A stretch of 64,000 bases of DNA from Apiosordaria backusii. Lineage: Eukaryota > Ascomycota > Sordariomycetes > Sordariales > Lasiosphaeriaceae. Below, piece by piece: positions 9,781 through 22,800 of the stretch. The stretch covers positions 4,712,001 through 4,776,000 of the forward strand of contig JAUKTV010000001.1 of the NCBI GenBank assembly GCA_030549205.1, given 5' to 3'. The translations under genes and the position numbers were made by a program. The notes under the pieces are model-generated. The model searched no databases and was not told where the DNA came from. It saw nothing but the letters and a program-made list of their open reading frames with translations. How positions within the stretch are numbered: position 1 is the stretch's first letter; each line of letters opens with the position of its first letter.

Positions 9781-10990
9781 GAGAAAAATGCCGCTCAAAC
9801 CAGGTAAGCCAAGCCAAGAAACACAAAAACAAATCGCACGCAATGATTGATGACCGAGGAAACCAAACACAAATCAACGCATAGAAAAGGGGGACCATCT
9901 TATCATCGGGAAAAAAAGCCAAGGCATGAAAGCAAAGGGACGTGAAAAAGGGGAGTATAAACAGAAACAACCAGGTGTCCCAGTCCATGCATCCCCTTTC
10001 CACCCCCCTTCCTTTTCATCCCAGCATTGTTTCATATTTTCATCTGCTGCTCTCTCATCTCTTCTTTCTGTAAATCTTGACCTGCTCTGTCTTTCTCTGT
10101 CTTTCATTTCAAAGTAACCCCAATCTTTTGTACAAGAAAACCCAACAAGCAACAAACACCTAACAAATCCCCCGAGCCTCTCCATCAAACCAACATATAT
10201 TCTCTCGGTGAAAGAAAAAAAGAAGAAAAAGGCATGTATATGTATACATGTTCCAAAGGGGCCAAAAAAGAGGGGGTATATTAGAGATGTTCAATCTTCT
10301 GCCGCCAATCCATCACAGATCTCAACAACAACAAGCATTGAACATCATCATCAACAACAACAAAAAGGAAACATGTAAAGAAGAAACGAAAAGCTTTTTT
10401 GACCCTTTGAACACATGTATATATACCACCCACCTCCTTCAACTCTCTCACTCTCTCCATCTCCACGCTCCTACCCTCTCCCAATGATGAATCATGATGA
10501 GAAGATGCTGAATGATGCCCCGCCCCGCCGTTGATGAGAGAATGGAAAAACTCAAAGCCAAACCTAAACTCCCAACGCTATGCTCCGAATGAATGTAAAC
10601 AGAAAAAGCTTTGTATAAACAGCAGAAAAGAAAAAAACCAAGCCAACCTTGTTTTCAAAAGGTGGCAAGAAGAGGAGGGGTGGGGGGTGACATGATCGGG
10701 TAACTGATTCCCAATCCAACTTTTGTGTCGCTGGCGTCGCCATTGTTTGCTCTTGTTTCTCATCGTCATCATATGCCTCGCATCGTTCATCTCAAAAAAT
10801 CGAACAAAATCCAACATGGCAAAGCAACACAACCCAACAATAACATGCAGGCAGTTCACCCCCGCTTTTCCTTCCGTCCTATATGCCATTCCGTCTCCAA
10901 TTCCCTCCTCTCTGTTGTTGCCATAACAAAAATGGCGGGGTATCACAGAATGATGAAAATGATAAGAATTTTCGGCAAAAATCTTCTTCT
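9781..10990. other. Intergenic, 3' side of the LRR gene
   Basis: No gene recognised. A-rich and CT-rich tracts alternate. The part nearest 10990 is presumably the 3' UTR of the minus-strand LRR gene. Confidence 0.5.
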
Positions 10991-13607
10991 TCAGCCTAGC
11001 GTGCGACCGCTATGGATCGCTTGCACGCTGGCAGCTCGAGGTGTGATTGAGTGGGGTGAGGCAGCGCCAAAATCTGCCGGCTCGTGATAGTCTGGTGGAA
11101 GGCTGGTGGGGTAGCCGCCTTCCTCACTGAGCACGCTGAGATAACCGCTCCCGACTTTGTCGCGAAGGGCTTCAATCTTTCGTCGATAGATCTCGCCACT
11201 AACGTCCCATTCCGCGTTGTTTTCGCCCGAGTCATAGACGGGAGGAAGTTGAGGGATGACGCTGGTGTCGATTCTGGGGACCTCCGGTGCAATGCCTTGG
11301 GGAACGGAAACAGTCTCCGCCAGGACGCTTGCCGTTGGTCGTTGTGTATCTGGTGGCTGTGATGTTCGATAATTGGACTCCGGCTCGAGGACTGTTGAGG
11401 TCTTGATACTTGGCACCCGACTGTGATTGTCGATAGGCTGAGCATGGGGTATAGGGGTATCATTGGTTGCCAGATCGACAATCCGCCGCTTAGGGGCTCG
11501 TCGGCGCCGGGTGGAGCTGGTGTTGACCTCGCTTGAAACAGTCTTTGGCTGAGGACGTTCTTTGCGGAGAACAGCAGGCTCCTTAATGGGAGCATCGTAG
11601 ATGATAGCCGGCTTGCTCACATCAACGGCAGGGATCTCCTCAGGTGGAGGCTTGACCACGGGAACAGCAGGAGGCAGCGGGGCCCTTTCGACCAGGTATC
11701 GCTTTTCCGAGTAGCTAGGCCCGGTACCATCAATGGTGATGTCGTCTGTGTATCCGGGTGTTTTGCGGAAAAGGTTGAAAATGGTGATGCGGTAGTCGCG
11801 ATGGGTGCGTGTAAAGGGGTTCCCATCCACGTAGATCTCACGGATTTCCGGGATTCCTGTCAACCGGGCCAGCTCCATCGGGTCCGTCAGACGGTTATCC
11901 CGCAAGTCTAACCTTTCCAAGGGGAAGAGCTTTTCGATTCCAGCTAGCGACTGCAATCGATTGGCTCGGAGGTTTAGGGCGGTGATGGCAGGGAGGGGGT
12001 TGCGGGTAAGTGAATGCAGTGAGTCGATCATGCAATGAGCAAGGTTCAAAGCACGCAACGCAGTGAGGGTAGCAACGCTGTCGGGAATCTGGGTGAAGAG
12101 GTTAGACGATAGGTCGAGGGAATGCAGGCTGTTGGCCAGCGGTGCCAGACTGGCTGCTGGGATATTGGTTAAAGAATTATCCGTTAAACTTAGGTGCTTT
12201 AGGAAGCGCCATTTGGAAGCTGGAAGGATACCCATGGAAAGGAGGTTGGAAGCGCTGCCACGGCCATTGTGCCACGAGTCTGACAGACTCGAGTGAGAGC
12301 TTCCGGACCCGGATCGCCGGATCTTGTAAGAGGAACCGCGCACGTTGGCAGAACCATTCCTGGAACTTGTAGGCCGGCGGGGGAATGGCTCCGTGGCCGG
12401 ATGTCCTTGGCTGGGGATTTGAGCTCATCGCTGTCGATCCTGACAATAGAAGGCCTCCTGCTGTCGGTGGGGGTATGTCCCTCCTGGTCTGTTCCAAGCT
12501 CACTATTCAAGGACCCAACAGGAAGTTCAGCTGTCGATTTCCGAGCATCAGGAGAGCTAGGAGCAGAAGTGGACTTTGGCAAGTCCATATGCGATACCGT
12601 CGGACTTCTCCGAGGGCTGTTCACTGCTCCTGGCCATGTTGACTGCGTGGTGGGCGATGCTTGGCTCTTGGACGTGCGGCGCCGGCGCTTGTCCATGTCG
12701 TCCAACACAATATCGATCAAAATATCGGCTGGGTCATCAATGCTGGCCCGCTTGAGCGTGAGCGAGCGAAGCTGCTCTGAAAGCTTGTCCCAACCAAAGA
12801 ATTGCCTAAAATCGATGTCGCTGACCTCCAGTGCCTGAACGTTTTTGAAGACGTACAACGGCACTGCTGAGTCAAAGGGAAATTCCTCGTAGCCCCTGAT
12901 GAGACGGGCACGCCAGTCTGGAGCTAGCCGCAGGCAGGGAATCTTGGTGAAGGCAGAGTATAAGTATTTCAGGTCATTTTGAATCGCAGCCTTTTGTCGT
13001 TCTGTTCGAGCGGCGGAGATGCCCGATCCAATGCCGAAGCTGGCCCAGAGAGCCGACATGCCCGACATCACGCTCCGAAGACTCGAAACCGAATGGATAG
13101 AGCCGACATCGGAGCCGCGGCTTTTGGAACGCTGAGATTGCCCAAGAAAAGAGACATAGTTCCCCGAAGCCGACGTATCATGTAGGTTCTCCAGGCGAAT
13201 CTTCATCGGCCCAACAGGTATGCTCAGCTCCTCGAATCGTGAGAGCAAATAAAACAGGTGATGTGGGGTGAGAGCGAGCTTCGCTGATTTTACGCTGTGC
13301 GATGTGAAGTTCAGAGATCCCAAGGAAAAGGCAGCGGCGAGCGTGCTCGAGGTCGAGGCAGATGTGGCAGGCCGTTCTGGCATCGACGGTAACGTTGGTG
13401 CGTTTACAGGGGAAACCGACGAGACACTTTGTGAGGATCCATGGCGAGGTGTCTGCCGCCGGAACTGTAGCGCATTCGCGAGCGCCTTTTCGTGTGTTCG
13501 CACAAACGTTGCGAGTTGCTGTTCAGACAAAATGGTTAGCTGAGTTGGTTGCTGCAGCAAGCTTGGAAACATACCTTTACAAAAAACTCGCCGTCTTCCG
13601 AGTCCAT
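10991..13607 (-). CDS. Leucine-rich-repeat protein, frame broken by 1 nt
   Basis: Exon 1 is 13607-13575 (MDSEDGEFFVK). The intron is 13574-13519 (GTATGT...CTAACC...CAG), and the rest runs to 10991. An 11-residue first exon is strongly supported because it splices in phase into QLATFVRTHEKALANALQF. The first half (to about 12380) and the second half lie in different frames. One extra C in the C5 run at 12379-12383 joins them as SHSPRRPTSSRNGSANVRG and gives 853 aa. The first half carries a conserved block around FEELSIPVGPMKIRLENLH and Ser/Pro-rich linkers. The second half holds about six LRRs (LKHLSLTDNSLTNIP, LHSLDLSSNLFTQIP, LERLDLRDNRLTD) closed by a YVDGNPF cap. Similar fungal proteins exist, including one in fission yeast, but I know of no established function; a scaffold role is a guess. 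Confidence 0.8.
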
Positions 13608-16022
13608 TTTGTCGGCTAGCACGAATGCATGGGGGTATGATTGTGATAATCGAAAGGAGCGGATGACTGCACGTCTGGAGCGGGGCAAGCAGAAGAAGGT
13701 CCAAAAATGCTTATATGCAGCCTGCCTGCAGTGCAATTATTTTAAACCCTGGCAGAGTTGCGTGGAATTTTGATGTGGCAAGGGTGGAACAGCAGCCTGC
13801 CGAGTGTCATATGTTAGTCTGTCGATTCGTCACCTCGCACAGATGTGCTGTGTGTTCGGTGAGGAAGTGAGTCTGTGTTTTCCCAGCGGAACCTTGGGCA
13901 AGAGTGTGGAAGGCAACGAGGTTGGCCAGCCTGTCAGCGAACAATTGGAAGGCGATTATATCGATGTACACGGGGGGGACGGTCCAGAGACGGTTTCGAT
14001 TTCGCAATTCGGGAGAAGAGCCGTCGGTGTTTAAAGACAAGTCAGGCGTAGCACAGCGGTCGTTCAAGCTGGCTGACAAGTGGTCGTAAACTTTGTCTAA
14101 TCGGTCGGTTGCGGGGAGGGCAGCGGCTGTGCGGCGCGTAATATAAGGTATGGTGGTTTGCTGGGACAAGACTTCGGGACCCTGACCCGCTTGTGGTCAT
14201 GCTTGGTCGATATATGGTCGATGGGGTTTCGAAACCAAAGACCCGTTTCAAGGCGAATGTTGGTACATTGGGGGTGTTGACAAGACAAATAATCTTGATT
14301 TTGGTATTACATCTCGAGATGAAGCGGGCAAACAACCATTTGTGGTTGAGGTCGTGGTTGCAATGTTGATAACGGTGGCTCGGCGTTGGGCGGTACCAAG
14401 AGGGCGGCTCAGCACGTACCCGTTCCTGGGCACAGCGATGGTGAGGAATGAACCACAGATCACGCGCATGCACACAGGAGGGGCGGGAGCTGAGTACCAA
14501 AGTCACCGGATATCGATCCAAAATTCGAGGGGCGGTGGTGTCGGTCTCGCTAGGCGACAGCTGGGGCGGAGTGCACAGAACGCGGTCGCTCGATAGTTCG
14601 CTGGCAGGCTGGACGAAAAACACGGCCAAGGAAAACCTTGGAAGAACACAAGAAATCGAGATATTCAACTTACCGGGTAGGATGGTGGCCGGCGGGAGAC
14701 CAGACTTCTCGGACCCAACCGGGGGGCTCTCGGATTCTTGTCCAAAAGGCGGCCGGCGGAACGGTGCCCAAGCAGCGCAGAGGGAAGTCGACGCGGGTGC
14801 GGGGAAGGGTAGGTGAGGTGGGTGTGAGGTGAAGTCGAGTGGAGCCGGTATTTAGGTAAGGTATTATGTTTGAGATTATTAGGGTGAAAGGAAATAAATC
14901 CTTGAGACTCCAAAAAGTCGCGTCGGCAATGTTGAGATCCGACGACGACGACGACGACGTCTTCCTATCCGTGATCCTGGCGCAACCACCTGCAGGAAAA
15001 AGAGAGGGAGGGAAAAGAAGGGGTCTTCTTGGTGGTGAGGGGGCAGATAGCGAAATTAAAATACCAATCCAACCACGAGCTGCACCTTGCACGGGGGGAC
15101 TCCAGAGATTGGCGGCACTGAAAAGCAGCGCTACTGCAGAGATGGTGGCGCCTAGTTGTATTGGTGACATGCCTACCTGGCAGGGGAGTGGATGGGCGGG
15201 GTCTGCCTGCTGAGTGCTTCCAAGCTCTGGAGATGTCGTTCAAAATGCCATTTTTGCTCACGCCCACTTGTCAGTTGATTTTTTCTGTCATGTCTCTTTC
15301 GCACTGTCTTGTCCCAAACGGCTTTTTCTCCATCCGACATCAGGGTCCTGGGTCTCGATCACCGGCCGAGCGACGGTCGGGTCGAATCCACCAGACTCTG
15401 GAGATCAATCACCATCTCTTGCGGGTCGACTGTTTCGCGGCCGCCTGTCCGATGCAGCAACAATCACTGTGCCTCTTTGATGTGCGGTGCTGAATCAGGC
15501 ATGAAATCACAAGCTGCCTTTCAGTGAACTTCACCGTCATTTCGCTTCGACTGTTTCCTTGACGACCGGCACCAGACCATCGCATCCATCTCCGGGTGCG
15601 CTGCGACCTACCACACTCGGGAGAATCCCTGCTGCTCCGTATATCTGTCCGACAATACCGGTCGTACGCTCTGTATAGCTGGTGCTTCCTCCAAGGCTTC
15701 TCTACTGCAGCAATATAAAACCAAAGCAAGACATGCATCGATGGAATTTTATCGAAGTGCAGTTTAACATCTCCCTGCGGCCATCTGAATCCAGCCAAGT
15801 CCTGGCTGCAGCGCTTCGGCAGGATGATGCATGTCTCAAAGCTGGTGAGCACTCACAACCTCTGGATGATGCAGCCACTTCAGCGCCCGGCTTGAAGCGC
15901 AGCTGCGGCGGGCTGGTCGATACGAAAAAAGACTGCCTCTTGAAGCGGTGTGGTATGTCGTGCTGTGGTGGCATATGTCGTTGTGGTGGGTGAGAGGTGA
16001 GAATTCATGTCCATCAACGGCG

Positions 16023-16049
16023 ATATCAATATCGATTTGATATTGATAT
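16023..16049. repeat. Perfect 11-bp inverted repeat, 5-nt loop
   Basis: ATATCAATATC pairs with GATATTGATAT. AT-rich hairpin in noncoding DNA; no function is apparent. Confidence 0.8.
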
Positions 16050-19000
16050 GAGTGCACGATTTGGCCCCATCCGGCAGAGAGCTTCTCGTCAGACACTGAT
16101 CACAGTACCCTGCACTGTACGGATCTGATTGAGCTGAGCAAAGCCTTGGCTGCACGGCAGATCAACAAATCAACCGCCCAAGGTGACTTGCACCATGACT
16201 TTGGCGGCCTGGTGATCTTTCCCATCATCACCCCATTCTGATCACCCGAACTTCCAGGTTCCGTGTAGCCGGCATGCTAAACCATCTTCTAGAAATCTTT
16301 TTGTGCGCTTTCCTCAATATCAACAGGCATCCATGCTGTTTCAAGCCATGATGTTTCCCCAACCTAGCGCTTTGTTTACTTGGACTCGAACGATAGTCGC
16401 TAAAAACCTCCGGGTCCCGGTAATTAGGTCCTTATGCGTTGCTACGAGTGGCTATAGCACCCAAATTACAGGCCAGACTAAACATGTCGTCAGATCTTCC
16501 GTGCGCACTTATCTCAGCCCGCCACATCTGTGCGCCCCGTGTAATTCTTACACTCGCTGGACACTCTAGATGAATCGGTTTGTATCTGTTATGGTTGACC
16601 ACCAGGAAAGCTTCTCCCGCTGACAGCACCCGGAGGGCAATGCGGGTTGCCCGATGTTGCCCAGAGCCAAGCCCTGTCGACAAGGTCATCCCATGAACCC
16701 TAACATCCAGGGTTCAACGCCAGTCACCATTCACCTCGCAGGGTCCCGGCACGCGAAAACTCCCATCGAGCTCCTGCTTCGAGGCTTGGCTTAAACACAA
16801 GGCCCTTGGCGTACAGCCCTGATGCCATCCTTCCAGCATCCCATCTTGGATCTGCCGCCCATGAGAGACAGAAACCTTTAACCGCTTGAGCCGGAGAAAA
16901 AAGAACGACATGAGAGACATTCGTGGAGCCCTGACGTTACTCGGACACGCATGTCTATGACATCTCGGAGCTGGAGATCGATACGGCATTCAACGACTAC
17001 GACTACGACTACTCCATCTTGACTATCAAAGCCAGCGCAGCACTTACACGTTTGTTGACGGGGCGGAATTATGTCATACTCTGCAGCAACCGCAACGCTC
17101 TCTGGTCCGTGATTGGGAATGGCGGCCGAGTGGCATGTCATCCTGCTTCGCGGCTAGCCCAACCCTGCAGCGACAGCGTTGCTTTATCTATCGCGAGCTT
17201 GGCTGCTACATATTCTGCTATGGTCCCCCACATTCAGAACACTTCGCACCGCTTTTGTGGACACATGAAAGCAACGCTAGGAATGCCTCTGGCCTCGAGA
17301 GGGAACCGGGTTGCACCAAAGGGATGGAGAAAGATCTCAGTCGAACATCTTCTTTCTGGTTTGTTCGGCCCCCCCTCCTCAGCTCTCAGCAGGCATCGTG
17401 TTGCATAGCCCACAATTCACATTCCTTCCAATCCCCTCAGCAGAAGCCGGTCCTGTCAAAGTCTGGCCCGGGAACGTGCATCTCGTGCAACCAAGTGCTG
17501 GTGTATCATGAGAGCTGCGATCTTACGGGATGTGCGGGACATTCCGGGAGCGATGTACTGTACTATCAAGATGCCGCCGGCGGGGTTGCGAAGAGAAATG
17601 TCCAAATTCCCACCGGCGGGACATTATGGAACAGTACGCTCTGCCTCACGCCAGCGTCCTGCGGTCTCACCGCCTCTGAGTCTCGAGTTGCATGTCGAGC
17701 AGGATGGGTGCGTTATGACTGGCTGGTGAGCTCGAAATACTTCCGAGTGGTGGGTATGGTACAGGAGTTGCCGGTTCAGGTAGCAAGCCCCTCCTTCGAC
17801 AGACCAACAACTTGGTGGTGTTTTTTAGACGCAGATCGAATCCAGAGGTTTCATCGACCCAAGACAGCATGCGGTTCAAACCATCCAGAAAGGACAAAAG
17901 ATTATCTCTATCTGTCCCGACCTGGAAATAACACAGAATATCTCGACCTGAGGCGCCGAAACCTCCTCCATATGCCCGTCAGTCCGCATGAAGCCGAAGA
18001 TCTCGCGAGACTTTTTCGCATGGGACAATAGCTGATCTTCTTCGATCGTCTCACCTTTTCCTTTCTCCTCTTTCCCAGCCCGCTTTCTTTTCATCCAGTC
18101 GCTTGATTTTTCTTGCAAAAGCGCGCCAAGAATGTACACCACCACCATCTTTGAAGCCTTGCAGGTCATCATGCCGTCCCATTCTCCCACATACCATCCC
18201 ATTTTTCTTACCTTACCACCAACTCCACACTCCACACCACCCATCCTCCCACTTCAAGGAAATCAACATCTTGCTCATCAACAATGCGACAAGGCGGTAA
18301 AGAGTGGGAGGGTTGGTGGAGTCGGGCTTTTGTTCGACCCCGCCAGCGGCGTCCCGACCGTTGAAGAAATGAAGGCCTAACGCAACAGCAGACGTCCTTG
18401 TCAACATCTCGATAATGACGTATTTAACATCTGATGTCTTGCCCCGCGTTGATGCCAGATGGTGTGCTTTTTGATATGCGCAGAAATCTCCCGTGGTGGA
18501 CTGCCGTGTTGTTCCGACCATGCCACTCTTTTCATGGCATTCATCTTCTCATATGACAAGATCAAGCGCGGGGTTTATCACGAGGGTAAGGTATGGAGGG
18601 GCAGCACACACACCACCAACACCAAATGTTGGTCGCCAGTGGCGGTTGATTTTTTTGTTTCGTTTCGAGACTTATAAGAAACCCTGATATAACCCTGGAA
18701 TGACAGGGGACATGGGGGCGGGGGGGCAAGGATCTGGGGTGAGGGAGCATGGGGAGGGACTTGAGGTGGGTTGCCCAGTTGGGAGTGACCGAGGGAAATG
18801 ATTCGGTGACTGGTTGCTGACCTGACCGCTCGCCTGCCGGAGGGGACCGGGGGGGTAAGGTGAGGGGAAACCTAGGAACTCGCTTTTTTCACCACATCGC
18901 GGCACACACTCTCACACGGTGTGTGTGGAATGTTGGATCAGATGAAGAGAGGAAAACTTGGGAAACCCCCACTCTCTCACCATACCATTCGGCTCGCTTG

Positions 19001-19828
19001 ACACACGGACCACCAAGGGAACGAGATATTCCCAGATTCTTTCTCGCTTCCAAGGTTTCAACGACACCACTATGTACAAGACACCACAAAGTCAGACATC
19101 TTCTCGCTTGCGACGTGCTTCAAAGACGGCACGGTACGCAGTAAGTAACAATAGCGTGCTGTGTTAGGCGCGGGGTAAGAAAGCACGAAAGGGAATTTGG
19201 GGACAGTGATACGCCAATTCCTCTGTTACTATCTGTATCGAGCTTTCCTCACCGCTCATCTTTTTTTTAGGGAAATCATGGTTTGCATACGGGTATGTAT
19301 GTACATATGGCGCTGCCGGCGACGGCGCCTTGACAAGAAGGAGGGGTAAATGGCAATGCGTAGTGAAAATATGGGAATTATTTGCAGATAGTAGTTCCCT
19401 TCACCAGTCTACATACTACTGCCCCCGCGACTGCATCTTATGTGCTTCCCCGGGGGAACTATCTATTCTGCGAGGGTTGGATCGATGTACCTACTCGCAT
19501 TGCAGTAGCTTTCGCGCTTTTCGAGTTTCAAAACCACCCTCACTTACATATTACACAGTGCCCTTCTCGTGAGCGGGAGTCCCTTTGAGGTCAATCTGAC
19601 CCCTCCCTCACCTACTTTCGAGGGTAGCAAAACGTGAAGATGGCATGCATGTGTAAGTTGAACACACACACGGATCAAAAAGCGGTCTGAGTCAACCCTG
19701 TTCTTTCCTACGGTTACATCTTCAACAGACGTGCTTGAAGGAGGAGGAGGAAAACCTCGCCATGGGCGGGCATGCAGCGAGGATGCGTGCAGTAGCCGGT
19801 GTTACACTACATGATATCCCTTCCTTTC

Positions 19829-19852
19829 TTTTTTTTTTTTTTTTTTTTTTTT
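19829..19852. repeat. T24 homopolymer
   Basis: Uninterrupted run of about 24 T in the gene-poor interval. Its length may be imprecise in the assembly. Confidence 0.85.
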
Positions 19853-22800
19853 GCGCTGAAATCCCTTTGTACATTAACACCGATGAGAATCTTGCCTTTT
19901 TTGGGCGGCTGGTTGGTTAGGTATCTGATAGAGGGGTAAAAGTCTTTAATTTTTTTTTTCTCACACACTGTCTGCCGTTGTCTGGGGGCGGGGTGGTTGG
20001 GGGTTGGGGGTTGGGGGTTTAAGTGCTTGCATGAGGCATGAGAAGGATCATGTATGAGTAACATGAACTTGGTATGGCAGATAATAAGGATGATGATGTG
20101 CATATTGGTGCTGTAGGGTGCTTCAGAGTTTTCACGTTTGGTATCATCTTGTTTGCGCAGTTGAGCGAGGGACTCAGGAGTGTGTTCTCACCGCTTTGAT
20201 ATTCGCTAAAAGATTTCGATATTCAACCCAGCGCCACCTCGGAGGAAGGATTAAAAAGGAGGGGGGACACAGCATGCATACCTCTCCAGAAGGGAAGGGA
20301 GGGGAAGATCTCGAGATGGGATGGGATGGACGGGATGGATGCGGAGTGGGAAAGATGATTGCCTCCGTCTCCCCGGACTGGACTGGACTGGGCTAGATTT
20401 ACCCTGGACCGGAGCATGAAAGGGGGGCTCGTGGTTTATTGCCGAAATCGGGGTCGGAGAACTTGGGACGCGACACGGGATGTTGAGTTTTTTAGTCTGA
20501 AAGAGATCCTGTGGGTGAATGTGGTGTTAGCGACGATCAGGACCCTGGGTTGATCATGGGAGCGGTTGGGGGCGGGGAAGGGGGCGGGCTAAGGTAAGCA
20601 GGTATGTTACGCAGATATTGGAAGCTGCATGTGGATGGACTGGGGTGGCGGTATGCATGAAGACAGTAGAGAGATGGGAATGGTGAAGCTGGAGGCTGCG
20701 GTGTGGGTTTGTCGAGCTGTCGTGGGAACGGTATGTCAGGCAGGTTAAGGTGAATCCTTCAGTATGTCTTGACTCAGTCTATTTGATTCGAGGCCCCTGT
20801 CTGTAATCAGTCAGGAGTGAGCGGTTAGAAGCAGTGGCTCGTTCAGTTGGCGTGGCTTGTACGACTTTCATCCGAACAATGTCTGGATGGAATGTTCAAT
20901 GGTTGACGCTTGACGCTGGGCAAGGTAAGACCAAGCTTCTATATCCTACCATCTGAACTCATGACCACGAGATGACAGCGGTGTGCTGGATCTCTTGGTA
21001 ATGCTGACTATTCACTGGACAATCGACGTTAAAGGAGCCCATCACGATAGGCCTGGGTTGGATTGGCGTGGTAGAAGCGGTGACTAAGAGCAGATACGCC
21101 AGCTCTTATGCGGTGTACTTGTAGTCCCTTTGTCCATTATTAAACACAGAACAGATAGCACATTGCACATGATGTCAGCTGTTCAAGGGCAGGCTTGTTT
21201 CCTGTATGATCCAGCGGTTTCAGTCCTGAGCTGATTTGAGAGGAGCCCTTGAATAGGGTACCGATGTGTGCTTTGCCCCTTTTTAGGGATTGTTGTGTTC
21301 TAAATGTCTAGTGAGCTCCTCACACGTGCCATTGACCCGGAATATGGAGTGTGCACTATCGTTGAAGGTACACGTGCCAGTATGGCGGGCTTTGCGGAAG
21401 ACGGGTGGTGCCTCAGATTGTCCGTTGCTAACTTCCATTCGGCTGCTGATATTGCTGGGCATGTCTTTGAAAGTAAGTGACCAAGCGAAGCTGTTCGGTT
21501 ACAGGAGTGGCAGACAATTGAAGAACTGCCGTTGGATTGTTCTCAGTGTGCGGAAATTCTTAATCTACCTAGGTAGCTTGTCATAACTGCTCAAGATGGG
21601 ACTCGATTGTTCGCTCCTTCTTCTTCACATCCCCGTCCTCGCCAACCTATCTCCGTCACACCCAACGCAAGAAGTAACCTTCCTCCACACCTCCCCTTGA
21701 TAACACAGAAATCCCAGAAGTCTTCCAAACAAATTCTAAAAACTCTACAGTGTCTAATCAAATGGTAAGTGGTTCTGATACTCGCTTAAACTGCCACCAC
21801 TAATACCGAAGCATCACATATTCGATTCCTGTTGATCAAGTAAAGACCCATGTATGAATGAACAATCTAGTGCTGGCAGATTTGTCCCAACTCCTGTACC
21901 TGGTGAGTATATATGGCCCAGGTTGATTCTACTGAATTTAAAACTAGCCCAGATCAATAGATTGGGCACTGGCAAATTGCCTACTACCCTTGATCGGACG
22001 CGGGATGATGAGTTCTCTTTTTTGTCTTGTATTGTTTGTGTTTTGTTTGGAATTCTTGACCGTTGTCACATCGGTGTCTGCTCGTCTTCGGGCCTCACCC
22101 ACTAGGTCATTATGGGTAAATTGGCTCTATTTACTGGAAGATGTGGTTCAGCGTTACTTGACAGCTCTCCGCTATAGCGATGTTGAATTGCTCATCTTAG
22201 CTGCGACTCTTATCAAACACCCATTTGGTAATGGTAGTATCTTTCTTGTCTTAGCTATTAATGTCAGGTCCTTTCATTGCTTTCGGTTTATGTATGCGCT
22301 TGCTGATCCTTGCTGTGTGTGTCTGAGTTGAAGTTACCTATGATACCTATCTGTTGCGCTGCGAGATTTTCTCCAGGTCTGTTTTGAACCCTTGTTGAGT
22401 GCGAATGATTCTAATCTCTGGCTCTGTCCTAAATGGAAGCATGGATTGGGGTTATTAGATGCATGAAGACTTCTGCTGGGAAATCGCAAAGAAAGAGGCA
22501 GTGACAAGGAACTAGCAATGCGGTCCAAATGGTAATGGATGATCGGGGACAGAAGGTAAGCGGAAAGGAAGGCAAAGACTGGCTCCTGGTGAGTCCGGCA
22601 GGTGAGGGCGTGGGTGCCTGCATAGAAGGTTGAGAGAGAAGTCATTTAAGAATACCATAGCTAGAGAGCGCGGCGTTATTTAACACTTGGGTGAGATCGG
22701 CTTTTAGAGGCATCCTTGGGATCGGCGGTTCTTCTTGTTGGTCTTCTTTTTCGCAGACGCCTTCATCTTTCCGGGGGGGAAAGGGGCTGTCATTTTGGTT

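Noticed and set aside
13807..14169. 120-codon minus-strand frame
   Set aside because: It opens with TTG and has no suitable ATG; no family resemblance.
17135..18031. 298-codon frame as a real gene
   Set aside because: No domain, odd Cys/Ser/His-rich composition, no supporting splice or neighbour evidence. Kept only as an unexplained frame in the gene-poor interval.
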